This document shows positions 1 through 12,099 of a DNA stretch of 64,000 bases, in pieces. The stretch is from Dermanyssus gallinae (taxonomy: Eukaryota; Arthropoda; Arachnida; Mesostigmata; Dermanyssidae). The notes beneath the pieces are model-generated. The model was not told the DNA's origin. It ran no database searches and saw only the letters and a list, made by a program, of their open reading frames with translations. The stretch is from NCBI GenBank assembly GCA_003439945.1, contig QVRM01002099.1, forward strand, positions 352,788 to 416,787. Direction: 5' to 3'. The position numbers and the translations under genes were made by a program. Every line of letters begins with the position of its first letter. Within the stretch, counting starts at the first letter, position 1.

Positions 1-1640
1 AAGACGCGCCACGCGGTTACAGACGTCGTCATGTCTCTGTATGGTTTGTTTGTGTGTTGTATCGCAAATCTGAGCGACATGAGCCAACGTCTCAGGCGCA
101 TGACACCCGTGCCTACAACGTTTGTTGTATATATATATATGTTATAACTCAGAGCAATCGGAATATGTATGTTAAAACGGTGGCGAATTATGGGCCTAAG
201 CACCCCTAGATCGATATTATGCACGTAATAAGGCGTACGCCAATATATGCATACTCGCTATTTCAGTAACGAATGAGCATATGTATATTTGCGCGTATTG
301 TTGTACTGTGAAATTCTTAGATATTGAATCCTATAAACTTGGAGGCGGCGTGTGGTACCTACTCAGGTCCATTGAATATCTTCCAATATAAAGTGTTATC
401 CAAACTCTGAAAAAAGCTAGTCTGTTGGAGCAATTCTTGGTGAGCTTATACGAGTGATGTAGGGTTTTGACCTCAAATGTTTGCAAAGCAGTCTGCTTGC
501 TACCGGTGTCCACACCAGGGAATAGAGCACGGTTCTGTGTCTAACAAGCCGGCAACCTCAGCACGCTTTTCGGTTTTCGACTGGTAACCCCAGTCGTCGA
601 AGTACACACGTTCAGCTGTGGGGACCCAGTGAGTGTCTTGGGACACCTCTACATGTCAAGCTACATGCCTCCGAACCGCTGGCCGCGTAAGCGGCTATCA
701 ATAACATATTTGCGACTGCACTCCTGTCTGTTTAGGACCCCTGTGTACTCGAGTCCTTCGCCTAGAACGAACGCACGGAATTCTCCTGGTACACTTTGAG
801 AATGGCCAGAAGCTAGTCTGGTAAAGGACGGTGACAGACTCCATAAAGCTCTCAATCGTTAGATCTGGCTTCGAAGGCACGCAACCCAAACAAGCCAAAG
901 CCTGCAACTACGCGACTCTCAGTAATACCATTAACTTATCTCCCTTGCATTTGAGATAATGGATTGGTTCGATCGGTTATCGTATTTTTACTGGACAAAG
1001 ATGTCTGATCTTCTGATCATCGGCTGCAGAGGTTTAGGCCAAGGCCTTCTTGACGTCCCTGAATATACAAACAGGATACGCCGCAGTGGTTTTCGAAACG
1101 CTGTCTGATGCTGCCGAGCATACCCAGTTGATACCGATATGACGCACAAGAGAAACCCGGAAGGAGTCTACATATTTATCTAGGGCCCACTGTTCCTCTT
1201 TCCCCTAAAATTAATGAAGTTGAGTCATATGATCTGTCATAATAATTACATTGCGAGCCCGGCCTTTGCATACTGGCGTGATTTTAGCGATTTGTTAACA
1301 ATCGTTGTTGTAAGAAAGTCGGCGTGTCTCCCCTTCAATCCTGGCACTTTCCACGTGGTCAGCTATCATTACGTTTCGGCTACAGGTAAAACTCTGCCGT
1401 CAAAGCCTTACTGTGTTCAGTAAAGCTGAAGTGCTAAAAAACCACTACATGATTAGTGTAACCATTTATGATTTTTATACTACGGAGTAAATATGGGTCA
1501 CAATTTCCCGTACAAATATGTTGCTATAATGTGAAGATTACGAAATGGAAAACTCTATACGTTGTTAGCTTCGATTCTTCAATAAATTTGTTTATTATAC
1601 ATGCCTACTATTATGATGAAAAGTATAATGTAAATTATTG
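1..1640. other. Region without a recognised gene
   Basis: I see no host gene here. The minus strand between about 1150 and 330 keeps several short open stretches in different frames. One, read on the minus strand from 513, contains VDTGSKQTAL, which resembles the active-site loop of a retroelement aspartic protease, but nothing around it confirms gag, protease or polymerase. A short TA run lies near 130-140. The rest is anonymous sequence of moderate GC content. It could be the far end of a decayed LTR element, but that rests on one motif. Confidence 0.3.
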
Positions 1641-1659
1641 GTTATGGTTTACTTTACAG

Positions 1660-1710
1660 GATTCGGTGTAAACAGAGTCCAACAAAAAGCAAAGAAAGCC
1701 AAGGACAAAG
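1660..1710 (+). CDS. Possible 51-bp internal exon (unidentified)
   Basis: A 51-base segment is bounded by a good acceptor (a T-rich tract ending TTTACTTTACAG before 1660) and an acceptable donor (AAG followed by GTACGG from 1711). Its length is a multiple of three. In the frame that starts after two bases it reads FGVNRVQQKAKKAKDK, a basic, charged and simple sequence. I do not recognise the protein, and no neighbouring exon is visible. Splice-like signals this good also occur by chance in a window this size, so this is a candidate only. Confidence 0.2.
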
Positions 1711-1911
1711 GTACGGAAACGGTGGATGCCTCCTCATGTTTATTTTGTGACTTTTACTTAAACTCAAAGCTTCTATTCGCGATATTTTCATACGAGCCAC
1801 TTGTAGCGGCTTTTGTTTCGATTACTGTAGTCTCACGGCAACAAATACGGAACTCGCATTTATTGGGTACCGAAATGGTAGAGTCATATTTGGCTCATAC
1901 GAGAAGCTGAC

Positions 1912-1942
1912 AACAAGCAGCTTTTTCGGTGAGCTGCTTGTT
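1912..1942. other. 11-bp perfect hairpin followed by T run
   Basis: An 11-bp perfect inverted repeat (AACAAGCAGCT at 1912-1922 and AGCTGCTTGTT at 1932-1942) encloses a 9-base loop and is followed at once by a run of T. The shape resembles a transcription-end hairpin, but in animal DNA this need not mean anything. No gene ends convincingly next to it. Confidence 0.4.
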
Positions 1943-2421
1943 TTTTGTTCAAAAAAAGCTCAAATTGCTACTATTGAGCACGCAAAACTCATTAGTAGAG
2001 CACCCCTTCGTTCAGAGGGCACATCAAACATAAAATACATTATTGTGCTTTAATTAAAAGTCTGCATCTACATTTTACATTTGCTATATATTGCAGAGAG
2101 CCATTCCCTGAACAGGTAGCGAGGGTAGCGGCGTCATACATTGTAGGGTAAACCTAGGCCGTCATGTTTGCCAGATAATCAGTAAGGCAGGCCAGCCACA
2201 CCGGCAGGGAATCAGACCCTGCAGGTGCTACACGCTCAATAGGAACATCTATCTAACTGGCATAGCCACCATCACTTTTGTAGACGTATATTGCACGTTT
2301 AAAACGTCCGTTAAACCGTCAAAATGTTTTGCTATAGGCGCAGCTAACATTGGCGCATTGAAAACAGTTACGACGTCCACCACTCGAACTGAGAAGATGC
2401 GAGAGACAGTTGGGTGATGGC

Positions 2422-2951
2422 TGAGAGAGAGAGAGAGAGAGAGAGAGACATAGGGACAGCGAGTGACGCGCCATCTCTGCCTAGGGTTGACAGATACCCC
2501 CTCCTCCTCCCCCACTCCCGAGTTTCGTACTTGGCTGCAGGTGTACAGTGATGAGCAGATCCACATATTGCGGACGCAGGAAGAGAATGGAAGAAGTGAG
2601 TGGCCTATAGATAGGGAAAGAGTTAGCGCGGACCTTGTTCAGGAAGGAGAAGGAGGAGGAGCAGGAGGAAGTGAAGGAGACTGTATCTCTGCAGGGAACT
2701 TGTAAAAATTGAATCAACGGCAGCCAGCTCGACAAGCGGTCCGGGAATATGCGGAATAGATACGACGGGTCGCAAGCGGTAATTATGCACCACCACCACC
2801 ACCACCACCAGGGCGCAGGGCTGTAACGCGGCTTGATGTCAAGCGACCCCCCCTTCCCGAAAGCAGCTTTACACACGCACCAAAGCTCGAACAGGTTAGG
2901 TTGTATTACAAAAACAGTAACCCGCACGCTCACACACACACACACACACAT
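2422..2951. repeat. Cluster of simple repeats (GA)n, (CAC)n, (CA)n
   Basis: Three microsatellites lie within about 530 bases: a GA run at 2422-2448, a CAC run at 2788-2810 and a CA run at 2931-2951, with purine-rich GGA-type sequence near 2640-2680. Open frames over this stretch give runs of one or two residues and are not credible genes. Confidence 0.85.
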
Positions 2952-3009
2952 ACATATATACATCCGTCTATACATAAAGAGACACAGAGAGAGAACAGAA
3001 AAAAAGAGA

Positions 3010-3745
3010 CTCAGTAACGAATCTCGTTAGAGGCGTGTGGTGTTCCGTCAGAGTAGTCCGTCATACATTGCGCGATTGCTCCCAATAATTTGCCATCACA
3101 ACCTGAATGATTTCTAAACAATATATTTGCTTATGATGCTTCAAAATGCTTTCCTCTTCAAGTGGGGTTAGCCAAATCGTTTTAAGACGGGCTTGGGGAG
3201 ACGTTGCGCTCACTAACTTATTTGCGATTAAAATTTCAACTGCATATTTCGGCGAGTACTAAAGCACTTCGTCTGGAATTATTGCTGCGGCGACTCAGGA
3301 GATTGTGAGGGGCTTTGTCCTTAGTCGCCCCTGTCACAAACACGATTTTCCAAAATTAGTTTTTTTTTCAAATTCAGCAAAACTACTTCTTAAGTGATAA
3401 CGTTCAACAGCTAGGGTTCTAAAATTAAAGTATATATTAGTACCACTGATGTTACATGTCCGCTACCTAGTAGATATGTCCATACTGTAGGCGTCAGCCT
3501 ATTACTAAAATGCAATTTGTTCGATAGGAACCGATGCTATTTAGTGGAAAACCATCGGCGCAAGCTTAGTCTAATAAAAGCAGGCTAGAATCTATACGCA
3601 TTTTTGTTATTTAGCAATTTCCAGAGGAAAGTCTCAAATGAAAGAGCAAAAATCGTCGTTTCAGGAAACAAAGCCAGCGCATGAGAAATGGGCCTTGAAA
3701 TGTATCTTATCCTTAATACGACCTTATCGTAGATGGTCTAGTGGA

Positions 3746-3748
<3 letters not shown>
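3010..3748. other. AT-rich spacer, no gene seen
   Basis: This is AT-rich sequence with no reading frame worth reporting. A short imperfect hairpin lies near 3301-3340, where GTGAGGGGC pairs with GCCCCTGTCAC (one bulge). Nothing else stands out. Confidence 0.5.

Positions 3749-3789
<41 letters not shown>
3749..3789. repeat. (TA)n microsatellite
   Basis: An almost pure TA run of about 41 bases, directly upstream of the LINE remnant that starts near 4030. Confidence 0.95.
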
Positions 3790-3791
<2 letters not shown>

Positions 3792-4201
3792 CCGTAATAT
3801 AACATCAGGTAATAGTGTCGTATTCTCCGCTCGCGCGTCGTGCGATATGTAAAAAGATTTTTGCATGGTATTCGGTTGACCAAATGTAAGTTCTCCATTG
3901 CTCCACATGCCGTGTAATTGCATTGCCCCATATACCGTGTAAATATGCGTTTTAGGCTAATTATAATTAAGGCTGAGATTGGCTAAACACGGTGATTTAT
4001 TAACCTCACAAGCAGTAAGCACTGGCTAGAAGGCGAACGAAGTCAAGGAGAAAATGAAGAAGGAAGGCGAAGCCAGTCAAGCTGTACAACTGCTAAAGAC
4101 TCAAAGCAGGGCCACCGTGGGACACGCTGCTCCGAAAATACAACAGATAAAGGAGTTCAACAACAACAACAACAACATAAACACCGCCAACAAAAACAAC
4201 A

Positions 4202-4408
4202 ATGAAAGCAAGAACACACTGGCAACGGTCGGGAACTCCAAGCCCCGCATGCTCAAGTGTGAACATCAAGCGGAAGGGGCTTTATGAGGGCGAAGAAATA
4301 GGACCGTCTCCAGTTCGGAAACCTATGATGGAGTATGTGAAAGCCGCACTGCAGCACTACGAGACATCTCAGGCCAAGCGCCCCCGCGTCGCACCATCAA
4401 AAAGATGA
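4202..4408 (+). pseudogene. LINE A ORF1, C-terminal part
   Basis: This open frame ends in a basic stretch (AKRPRVAPSKR) just before the ORF2 start. It is taken as the tail of LINE ORF1, the nucleic-acid-binding partner of ORF2, because of its position and its overlap with ORF2. No zinc knuckle or other ORF1 domain is visible in what is left. An alternative frame from 4054 has an Asn-rich stretch encoded by CAA repeats and is probably a shadow. The stop TGA at 4406-4408 shares its TG with the ORF2 ATG at 4405 (an ATGA overlap). Such overlaps are known in several LINE groups, where ORF2 is translated by termination and re-initiation. Confidence 0.5.
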
Positions 4409-5000
4409 CGCTTCGCATCGCACAGTGGAACATCGAAGGCGTAGATTCGGTGATGGATTTTATATCTCATGGCAGTTTTCACGGACGGGATGTAATAGTT
4501 GTGACGGAGACATTTGCTACGAAACATATTGACGTTCAGGAACTTTATGGCTACCACTGCACAGCCACTGCTCACGAAGCCGGGAACTAACGGGTAGCGT
4601 TTCTGTAATGTTGGGTCAGCATTTTAAAAATGTTAGGCTGATCTTGGCAGAGGATGACGCTGTGGTCATAGACACGCATCAATTTATAATCGTGACAATG
4701 TACAGTAGCCCGAGTATATAGAGTATAGATGAACTTTGTCCTACATTCTCAAGAGTTTCCAGCAATCAACCGGTCATACTTGCAGCGGATCTCAATTGCC
4801 GCCTGGATATATCGCCTCCAAGAACATCTGCGCTCATCAATGTTCTCGGTCACTGAATACACCCGCAAACTCTAACATTCTTTGTAGGATCCCGTGGACC
4901 ACCACTCAATGGCTCACTCGCAAGCTGTTCCTGTTCAGTAGAATCCTCAATCAATTGAGTCTCAGCCTTTATCTTGTACTATATACTGCCATTAAATGGG
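4405..5000 (+). pseudogene. LINE A ORF2 endonuclease domain, broken
   Basis: ORF2 opens at the ATG at 4405 with LRIAQWNIEG, the typical first strand of the endonuclease/exonuclease/phosphatase fold, followed by VIVVTETF, which carries the metal-binding Glu. The frame stops near 4590. It resumes shifted (4591-4830) with VVIDTHQFIIVTMYSSPS and VILAADLNCRLD, the last matching the G-D-F-N motif in altered form (AADLN). Further stops follow at about 4720 and 4850. In the LINE family this domain nicks genomic DNA to prime reverse transcription. Frameshifts and an internal stop make this copy inactive. Confidence 0.85.
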
Positions 5001-5339
5001 AGTGGTGGAGCCAGCCCGCGAATTGCAGCGTTTCAAACGGAAATCCGCCGCATGGTTTGATCCGGAATTTTATGAGCTCACTAACATTTGCTAAATCTGC
5101 TGTCAGCGTCAGAATTAAATGGATTAACTCGGAACGCCTGCATGGACTCCAGCAAAATATCAGTCCCTGACCAACAAAAAAGGAGGTATTTTTTTTAAAA
5201 CAGGAACAACGGTTGGTGATGGAAGCTCAGGAACGACCCTACCTCGCCTTTCGCACAGCCTGCGGTCCCGACTTTGTTTGAAATGAACATCTCAAAGACA
5301 CTCCTCATAATTGGCCTATGCATTTTGCAATCCTTAACG

Positions 5340-5960
5340 GGCGCCTAGATGAGGGCCATGTCCCAAAAACAGGGCGGGAATGCATACTTTAAGTCATTTC
5401 AAAAGGAAGGGTGGTCCTACTGATGTTCGATACTGGCGGGGTATTATCAGGAAGAATAAGTTTTCATAAGAATTTACTACCAGTGCACGCAACACGCATT
5501 TCGACATTCCTTTATCATCGTCACATAATCCCGCACGAACAGGATCGATTCCGTTACGGAAAGTCGGTCATAACAGCACGGAATTATTATCCAAAGTGGA
5601 AGAAAACTTGGAATGCCATAAACCATTAAATGGTTATTATATGCCGTATTTGTCGATTTGAAGTCTGCTTTTGACACTGCTCTGCGAAATACGGTACTCC
5701 AGTAGCTCCAGTTGTGGGCCCCGGGACACCAACTCTAATCGCCAGCACTCTCCAGGCAAATCCGATAACTCTTGACGACGCGATTTGTGTGCATACCCTA
5801 GGGTTAACTTTTCGATGTAAGGCACAGCTATCGGGTAACACATCGCCGAACGGGTGAAAAAGCGTCTAGCCTCGATGTCGACAATTGAAAAACCCCAACA
5901 ATACTCTATGAGCACGCCTATAGCACGGCGTTTTTCAATATAGCCACTGAGTTACCAAGA
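5340..5960 (+). pseudogene. LINE A ORF2 reverse transcriptase fragment
   Basis: RT motifs appear in order but in different frames. First comes a KGGPTDVRYWRGI segment (about 5395-5450), then IIPHEQDRFRYGKSVITA (about 5525-5580), the degraded counterpart of the usual PEQHGFR motif. After a frameshift, AVFVDLKSAFD follows (about 5642-5676), which is motif A with its catalytic Asp. The catalytic [FY]ADD motif is not recognisable after 5700, where the sequence drifts before the (AT)n tract. The order matches the intact segment at 53.9-54.4 kb, which supports the reading. Confidence 0.8.
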
Positions 5961-6052
5961 AACGCGAAAAACCGGCTAGAGTACCTCACGACTTTTACTC
6001 AACCATCTCGATACCTGTCAGAGAGCTATTTCTTTTACGCGGTTCGCTTGGC

Positions 6053-6058
<6 letters not shown>

Positions 6059-6095
<37 letters not shown>
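6059..6095. repeat. (AT)n microsatellite
   Basis: About 37 bases of AT, ending exactly where the foldback element begins with CAGGG at 6096. Confidence 0.95.
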
Positions 6096-7362
<1,267 letters not shown>

Positions 7363-7422
7363 AAGTATACAACAGCTGCGAAAGTAATTAGGTTGTCTAT
7401 ATATATATATAGTATATATATA

Positions 7423-7772
7423 TAAAGTAATCATACACAGTGCCAAAAGCATCTAGCCATTTTAAACTAAATACTGGGTCGGGGCTAGTATGAACAAACT
7501 TCGGCAACACACATGCAATATAAGAATTATTATTACTTGTATAATCGTTTAAGACGATTTAAAAACATTATCATCGTTTAAGTTAGAATTTGATAATTGT
7601 CAAACTCTAACTTAAACGACGATAATGTTTTTAAATCGTCTTAAACGATTATACAAGTAATAATAATTCTTATATTGCACGTGTGTTGCCGAAGTTTGTT
7701 CATACTAGCCCCCGACCCAGTATTTAGTTTGAAATGGCTAGATGCTTTTTGGCACTGTGTATGATTACTTTA
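7423..7772. repeat. 350-bp near-perfect palindrome
   Basis: Arms of about 171 and 173 bases (7423-7593 and 7600-7772) are roughly 97 percent complementary and surround a loop of only six bases (TAATTG). Differences are a few substitutions and single-base indels. There is no coding content. Such a sequence can extrude as a cruciform and is difficult to clone and assemble. It may be a foldback transposon, a recent inverted duplication or an assembly artefact. Its outer ends (AAAGTAATCATACACAG) do not match the CAGGGTGT family next to it. Confidence 0.9.
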
Positions 7773-7789
7773 AAACGATACATTATTAA

Positions 7790-8740
7790 GAGAGAGAAAA
7801 GGAGATAAAGAGTGCTAAAAGTGTTATATATTAAAGCGTGAGCTACAACAAAAACTTTGAGGCACGCAATTAGCGTGGGCAGGTGGGTTCCACAATGGGC
7901 GTTGCCCCAAGTTGCTTGGCCAAGTGCCAGAGCCGACACTCAAGGTAATCGCAGACAAAAATACTTTTTATAGGGCATCACTCAAAAAGCCAGAGTGTTC
8001 GATCAATGAGTATTTTATACAAATGTCTATAAGAGTAGCGCTAGGTGTCAGATCGCGGTCGCCCTGCACTGCCTGCAAGTTATTACCTGCCTGAAACGTA
8101 AGATATGAATTCAGAGAGGTTCATGTAGGCTCGATTGACGACTTGATGATATTCACGGTTGACGCCTGCCACTGTCAAAATTTCTTCATCGATGTTTTTA
8201 TTCTAACGAGCAGTGCGCTGACTACTGCTTATCTAGGCCATATTGGAGACAGCACCCGTTGAACGCTTATCAAGCCGCGACATACGCAGAACACATCAAC
8301 TGCATACCGCCAGAAAGGAGCGACATACAAGCTAACATTCTACTGGAGTGCACACGGCATTTACTCTGACCTCTACATAATTATTTAATGTCCTTCAGCC
8401 CATCTGCCTCGACGCATAACGACAGGAGCAGCGTAATTAACGGACGTAAAAAGGACGCGTCTTATGTTCTAAGGATTCAATATACGTTAGTGTGAGCTAC
8501 AAAAATGGCACAGGTTTAGTCACTATATTTAACAGGAGCAAGGGAATCCGATGGGCTGTAGCAAGGTGAGTAAGCAAAGCACTAGTTACACACAAATTGT
8601 TTATTTAGAAGCTGTGCTTTGCGCCAACACGGTGCACAAGTAAGGTCTGTCAAACAAACTCGCTTTCCCCATTTCGCTCTCCAACTTTCTGCGCGGAGTC
8701 CACACTGCGGCCTCGTCACAGGGTAGAATTTTCGCCCTCG
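7790..8740 (+). other. Possible LINE remnant; otherwise no gene
   Basis: Scattered plus-strand phrases resemble the C-terminal part of a LINE ORF2: IRVALGVRSRSPC (about 8029-8067), HINCIPPERSDIQANILLEC (about 8296-8355), then SVSYKNGTGLVTIFN (about 8487-8531) and SYTQIVYLEAVLCA (about 8585-8626), the last pair recalling an RNase H domain. They lie in different frames with many stops, and none carries a decisive catalytic motif. The region may also be unrelated sequence. Confidence 0.2.
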
Positions 8741-10440
8741 TGCACGAGCCTTCGAAATGCATTATCGAAACAAAGTGCATTTACGTTTTCAACACGATCA
8801 ACAACAGCAACAATAAAAACGGCAGCAACGGTATTAGCGTCAGTAGTAGCCGCAGTAACAAAGGTTTGCAAAGTTTGCAGAACAAAGAGGTTTGTCAGTT
8901 GAGTTTGCAGCGAACGAGCCGAATGCAGTCGAGATGCGGCGGTTTACGTGTTGCAGTCGCTGTTCCCGCTGTACCACTACTACAGCGAATCCAGCTCGGG
9001 ATTAGAATCGATGACAATGGTGTCTTCATAGCTCTGAACGAACTACCTCATCACCTTCAGAATAACGTTCGGAATTAAGATGAATGCCCAGCCATCTATT
9101 CAGAGAGGTTGGAGCGTTGCGCCCTCAATCTCTCACCGTTAGCTGCTAGCTATCGAGCCGCGTTAACGACCACGACGCCAGCGGTGGCCGCCGCGGTGGC
9201 GACGCGACAGTGCCGATGGAGCCGACAAGGCCGCGCCTAGGCGCGCGTCAGGGAAAAGCGCATGCCCATGATTGAATTATCTCTATTCTGTTCCACATTT
9301 CTTCCTCAGATTCCTGCTGGTCTTCCTGGTCGTCCTTCAAATGGAATGCTTCCTGGTCTTGGCTGCGCTTTTGCATCTGGTAGCAGGCGCCTAAAGTTTG
9401 CCCTCTAAGTGAGCGTCGAAACGTTTTGTTGCTCCAAGGTGCGGTGATGCTTGATTGATGTGTATCTGGCTGTTCTAGGTGTGCATCAATCGATGATGCT
9501 CTGAGCCGCACTGTTGCTACCGCTCAACAGCTCAACAACGACGTCTACTCCGCCGCAGCCGGGCCCATGTTTAGAGAAATATACCGTTGAGTCTGTCGTT
9601 CTGTTCACGTGTGTACGGCCAGCAGCGTTACCATTTTGTTGCTTATAACGCATGGCGAAAACCAACCCCGCGACCAAACCCGGCGTCCGCGGATGGCTAA
9701 CGGCTAACGTAATAGTTGTCCAGCGCCGATCAGGTGGGCGAGTTCCCACCGAAAGAACGAAAGAGAACGCCGCCTGCGTTGCGTTGCCTCTCTTTCAAGT
9801 TTCAAACGCAGCGTTTTTCAAACGATACTCGTTTGCTGTTTGCCAAGTGCCAGCCGACTCAATATCTGCGAGAGTTGCGAGCGAAGCAGAGAAACATAGA
9901 GAGTAAACTTGGAGTCTGAACGGACGAGAGAGGTAGGTATGGTAGGTGTATGGAATGGATAACAAGTTCACTTCTGTGCTCCTTTCAATCACGACCGGAC
10001 GGAATTTTCTATTGGCTCCCGGTCTGAGTTGATCACCATACGCAAAATTGCTATGTGAATAACATGCATATACAACAGTACCTCTCGAGAGTCGTCGCTA
10101 AGCCGCTGCTATTTAAATGCCGCGCTCAATGGCAAGCCCAAAGCGTTTCATGTGGACAGGGGCTGAATTGTAACGTTGGTTTTTGGTAGGATCGTTTTGC
10201 TGATCAAGAGTCGCTGGTCACTCTGTGGGCTTTGATGAGGCACTCAGACTAAAGAGATGAAATGAGCGAGTGTCAGTCTTTTCTAGATTCCTTCCCGTGA
10301 TAATTCTATGGCAAGATCATATATTGAAGATATGGAGAAACGTATCCATAGATCCACAATTCACGATAATGCCGATACACGTGTTCTGCTCAGTTTGCGC
10401 GTACCATAGACTGTACATTTGATAACTACGCATATAAAGT
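8740..10440. other. GC-rich stretch open on both strands, no gene recognised
   Basis: From about 8640 to 9960 the GC content rises, and open frames of 80-112 residues occur on both strands (8740-9078 plus, 9248-9749 minus, 9652-9906 plus). None shows a known domain, a convincing splice pair or a start in good context. The CAA and CAG motifs near 8800 give Asn and Ser runs. It could be a 5' untranslated or regulatory region, but nothing proves it. From 9960 to 10440 I see nothing. Confidence 0.3.
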
Positions 10441-10492
10441 ATATTAATAAAAATAATTAATAAATAGGTCTATTAATAAAAATAATTAATTG
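10441..10492. repeat. Short tandem duplication, AT-rich
   Basis: TATTAATAAAAATAATTAAT occurs twice, separated by about ten bases. Confidence 0.8.
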
Positions 10493-11269
10493 TGTCGTGC
10501 AATGCTCGTCGCTTTTCAGGTGCATCAGCCGTTCCGCGTAGTTTACCACAAGCAGCAAGCATTTTAAAATGAACCGCTTTAGGCAAGATATTTTTAAGTC
10601 TATGTTTGTACAAAATCAATACGAGTAGTCCTAAAAATGTACGCTGAATCAGCGATGGTTTCCTTTGATTATGCGTTATTAGCACGCACCTGAAACGTCC
10701 GGCGAACTAGAAAGTCTCCGGTCCGCGCCAACAGATTGTGGTATATACTCTAAAGTTAAACAATATATGAAGTTACTTGGCATGAATTATTGTTTCAACA
10801 ACAGATATAAAACAAACATGTATAACATCAAAGCACTTCAAATGTTGGATAAACTCAGCCCAGTTATGCTACGTTCTCAGAACTTGCAAACCAGAACATT
10901 TTTAAATGCGGTAGGTAGTCATATTGTTTGTGCATTCTTATGCGACCTTGTTTATTTGCAATTTTATAAATGGCAACTGAGCTTTTCTGTAGTTGCACGG
11001 TGAAACGGTCAACTGTCAACTGATGTCAAAATATCAGGTTGGTCGTTTTGCGGATCGGAGTGGCACTTCACTTTATGCATCGTGCACACGATAGCTCTCA
11101 TAAATATGTTAGGTACAGTGGAGTCGTCTAACGGTCGCCTAAATAGAAAACTTCCCATGTGTTCAAAAATGATAAATGTGTTCAAAAATTATTCACCAAG
11201 CTCCTTGTGTCGCTCCTTTTACACTTTATTTCTCATAGGTATCGAAGCCGGTTATCATATGACACGTCG

Positions 11270-11350
11270 ACGTCATTCACAATCCGCAGACTAGACCGAT
11301 GAGTGGCTAGTTGCGGATCTCTCGCAGACGCACCTGGTCTGCTGAGAGTA
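11270..11350. repeat. Dispersed repeat family R, copy 1
   Basis: ATTCACAATCCGCAGA, then (C/T)TAGAC and AGTTGCGGA, are shared with the copy at 24760-24845. The alignable part is about 80 bases. The internal CAATCCGCA and TTGCGGA parts are partly self-complementary. I cannot assign the family; it may be a small MITE or SINE fragment. The surrounding 10.5-11.9 kb holds no recognisable gene. Confidence 0.55.
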
Positions 11351-11943
11351 CGCTCTGGCAAACCAAAAAACTTTTGAGTATTTTGTTAAGCCTTTGAGCT
11401 TTTAATGAATCATTCCCAGATGGCGGCACCCGGCCGTATTCTATGCTTTGCATGTAGCTCCGTGATAAAGAGCCCCTATTATCTCTCGTGCTCGCCTTGT
11501 GTGCTTCACCAAATATAATCTCTAGTGCTCGTCTTGCGTGCTTCAAACGCTTTCTCGTAGAGTGCTAATTGGGGTCTATCCTCTACCTGGGTGTACTCTC
11601 CCCCCCCCCGCCTCCCAGGTGTAAAGGATACCCCCCCCTCCGCCGTAGTAGTTCGGTTTTACAGCCTATGATATTTCACGTTGGTAACCTCACTGCCGTC
11701 ACTGCGATTCGTGTGACAAAGACGTGACCAGCCCTATCCCAGTTTGACTCTTGCTCCATTACGAGAAGTTCCAGCCAGGTCGGAACCTTCACAAAGCACA
11801 AACAACGAAAAAGGGTGCTACTGGAGCGTCAGCAACACGAGACATCTTACTGGAAAACACCAGCAAGCGCCATCAAGGGACGTACCAATGACATCAACTG
11901 GTCATCAGCAGGAGCAGCAGGCGACGTTCGAACGAACCGCCGG

Positions 11944-12084
11944 AAATAAATGACAATGAATGCTGGGGAAAAAATGACATTGAATGCTGGGGGAAAAAAT
12001 GACAATGAATACCGGGGGTAAAAAATGACAATGAATGCCGGGGGCAAAAAATGACAATGAATGCCGGGGGTAAAAAATTACATT
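11944..12084. repeat. Minisatellite, 27-bp unit, about 5 copies
   Basis: The unit is AATGACAATGAATGC followed by T or C, a GGGG(G) run and A-rich sequence, repeated about five times with small differences. Minus-strand translations give an FSPAFIVIF-like periodic peptide that is a by-product of the repeat. Confidence 0.9.
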
Positions 12085-12099
12085 ACGAATCAACAGAAG

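Larger units (their letters stand above)
4030..5950 (+). mobile_element. Degenerate non-LTR retrotransposon (LINE A)
   Basis: A plus-strand LINE copy is readable in pieces: the end of ORF1 (to 4408), an ORF2 that starts with an apurinic-type endonuclease (4405 to about 5000), and a reverse transcriptase segment (about 5370-5720). Frameshifts and stop codons break ORF2 many times, so the copy is dead. The wording of the RT motifs is close to that of the better preserved LINE at 53.65-55.6 kb, and both carry AVFVD(L/F)KSAFD in RT motif A, so they probably belong to one clade. The copy ends before the (AT)n tract at 6059. I did not find its 3' tail or a target-site duplication. Confidence 0.85.
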
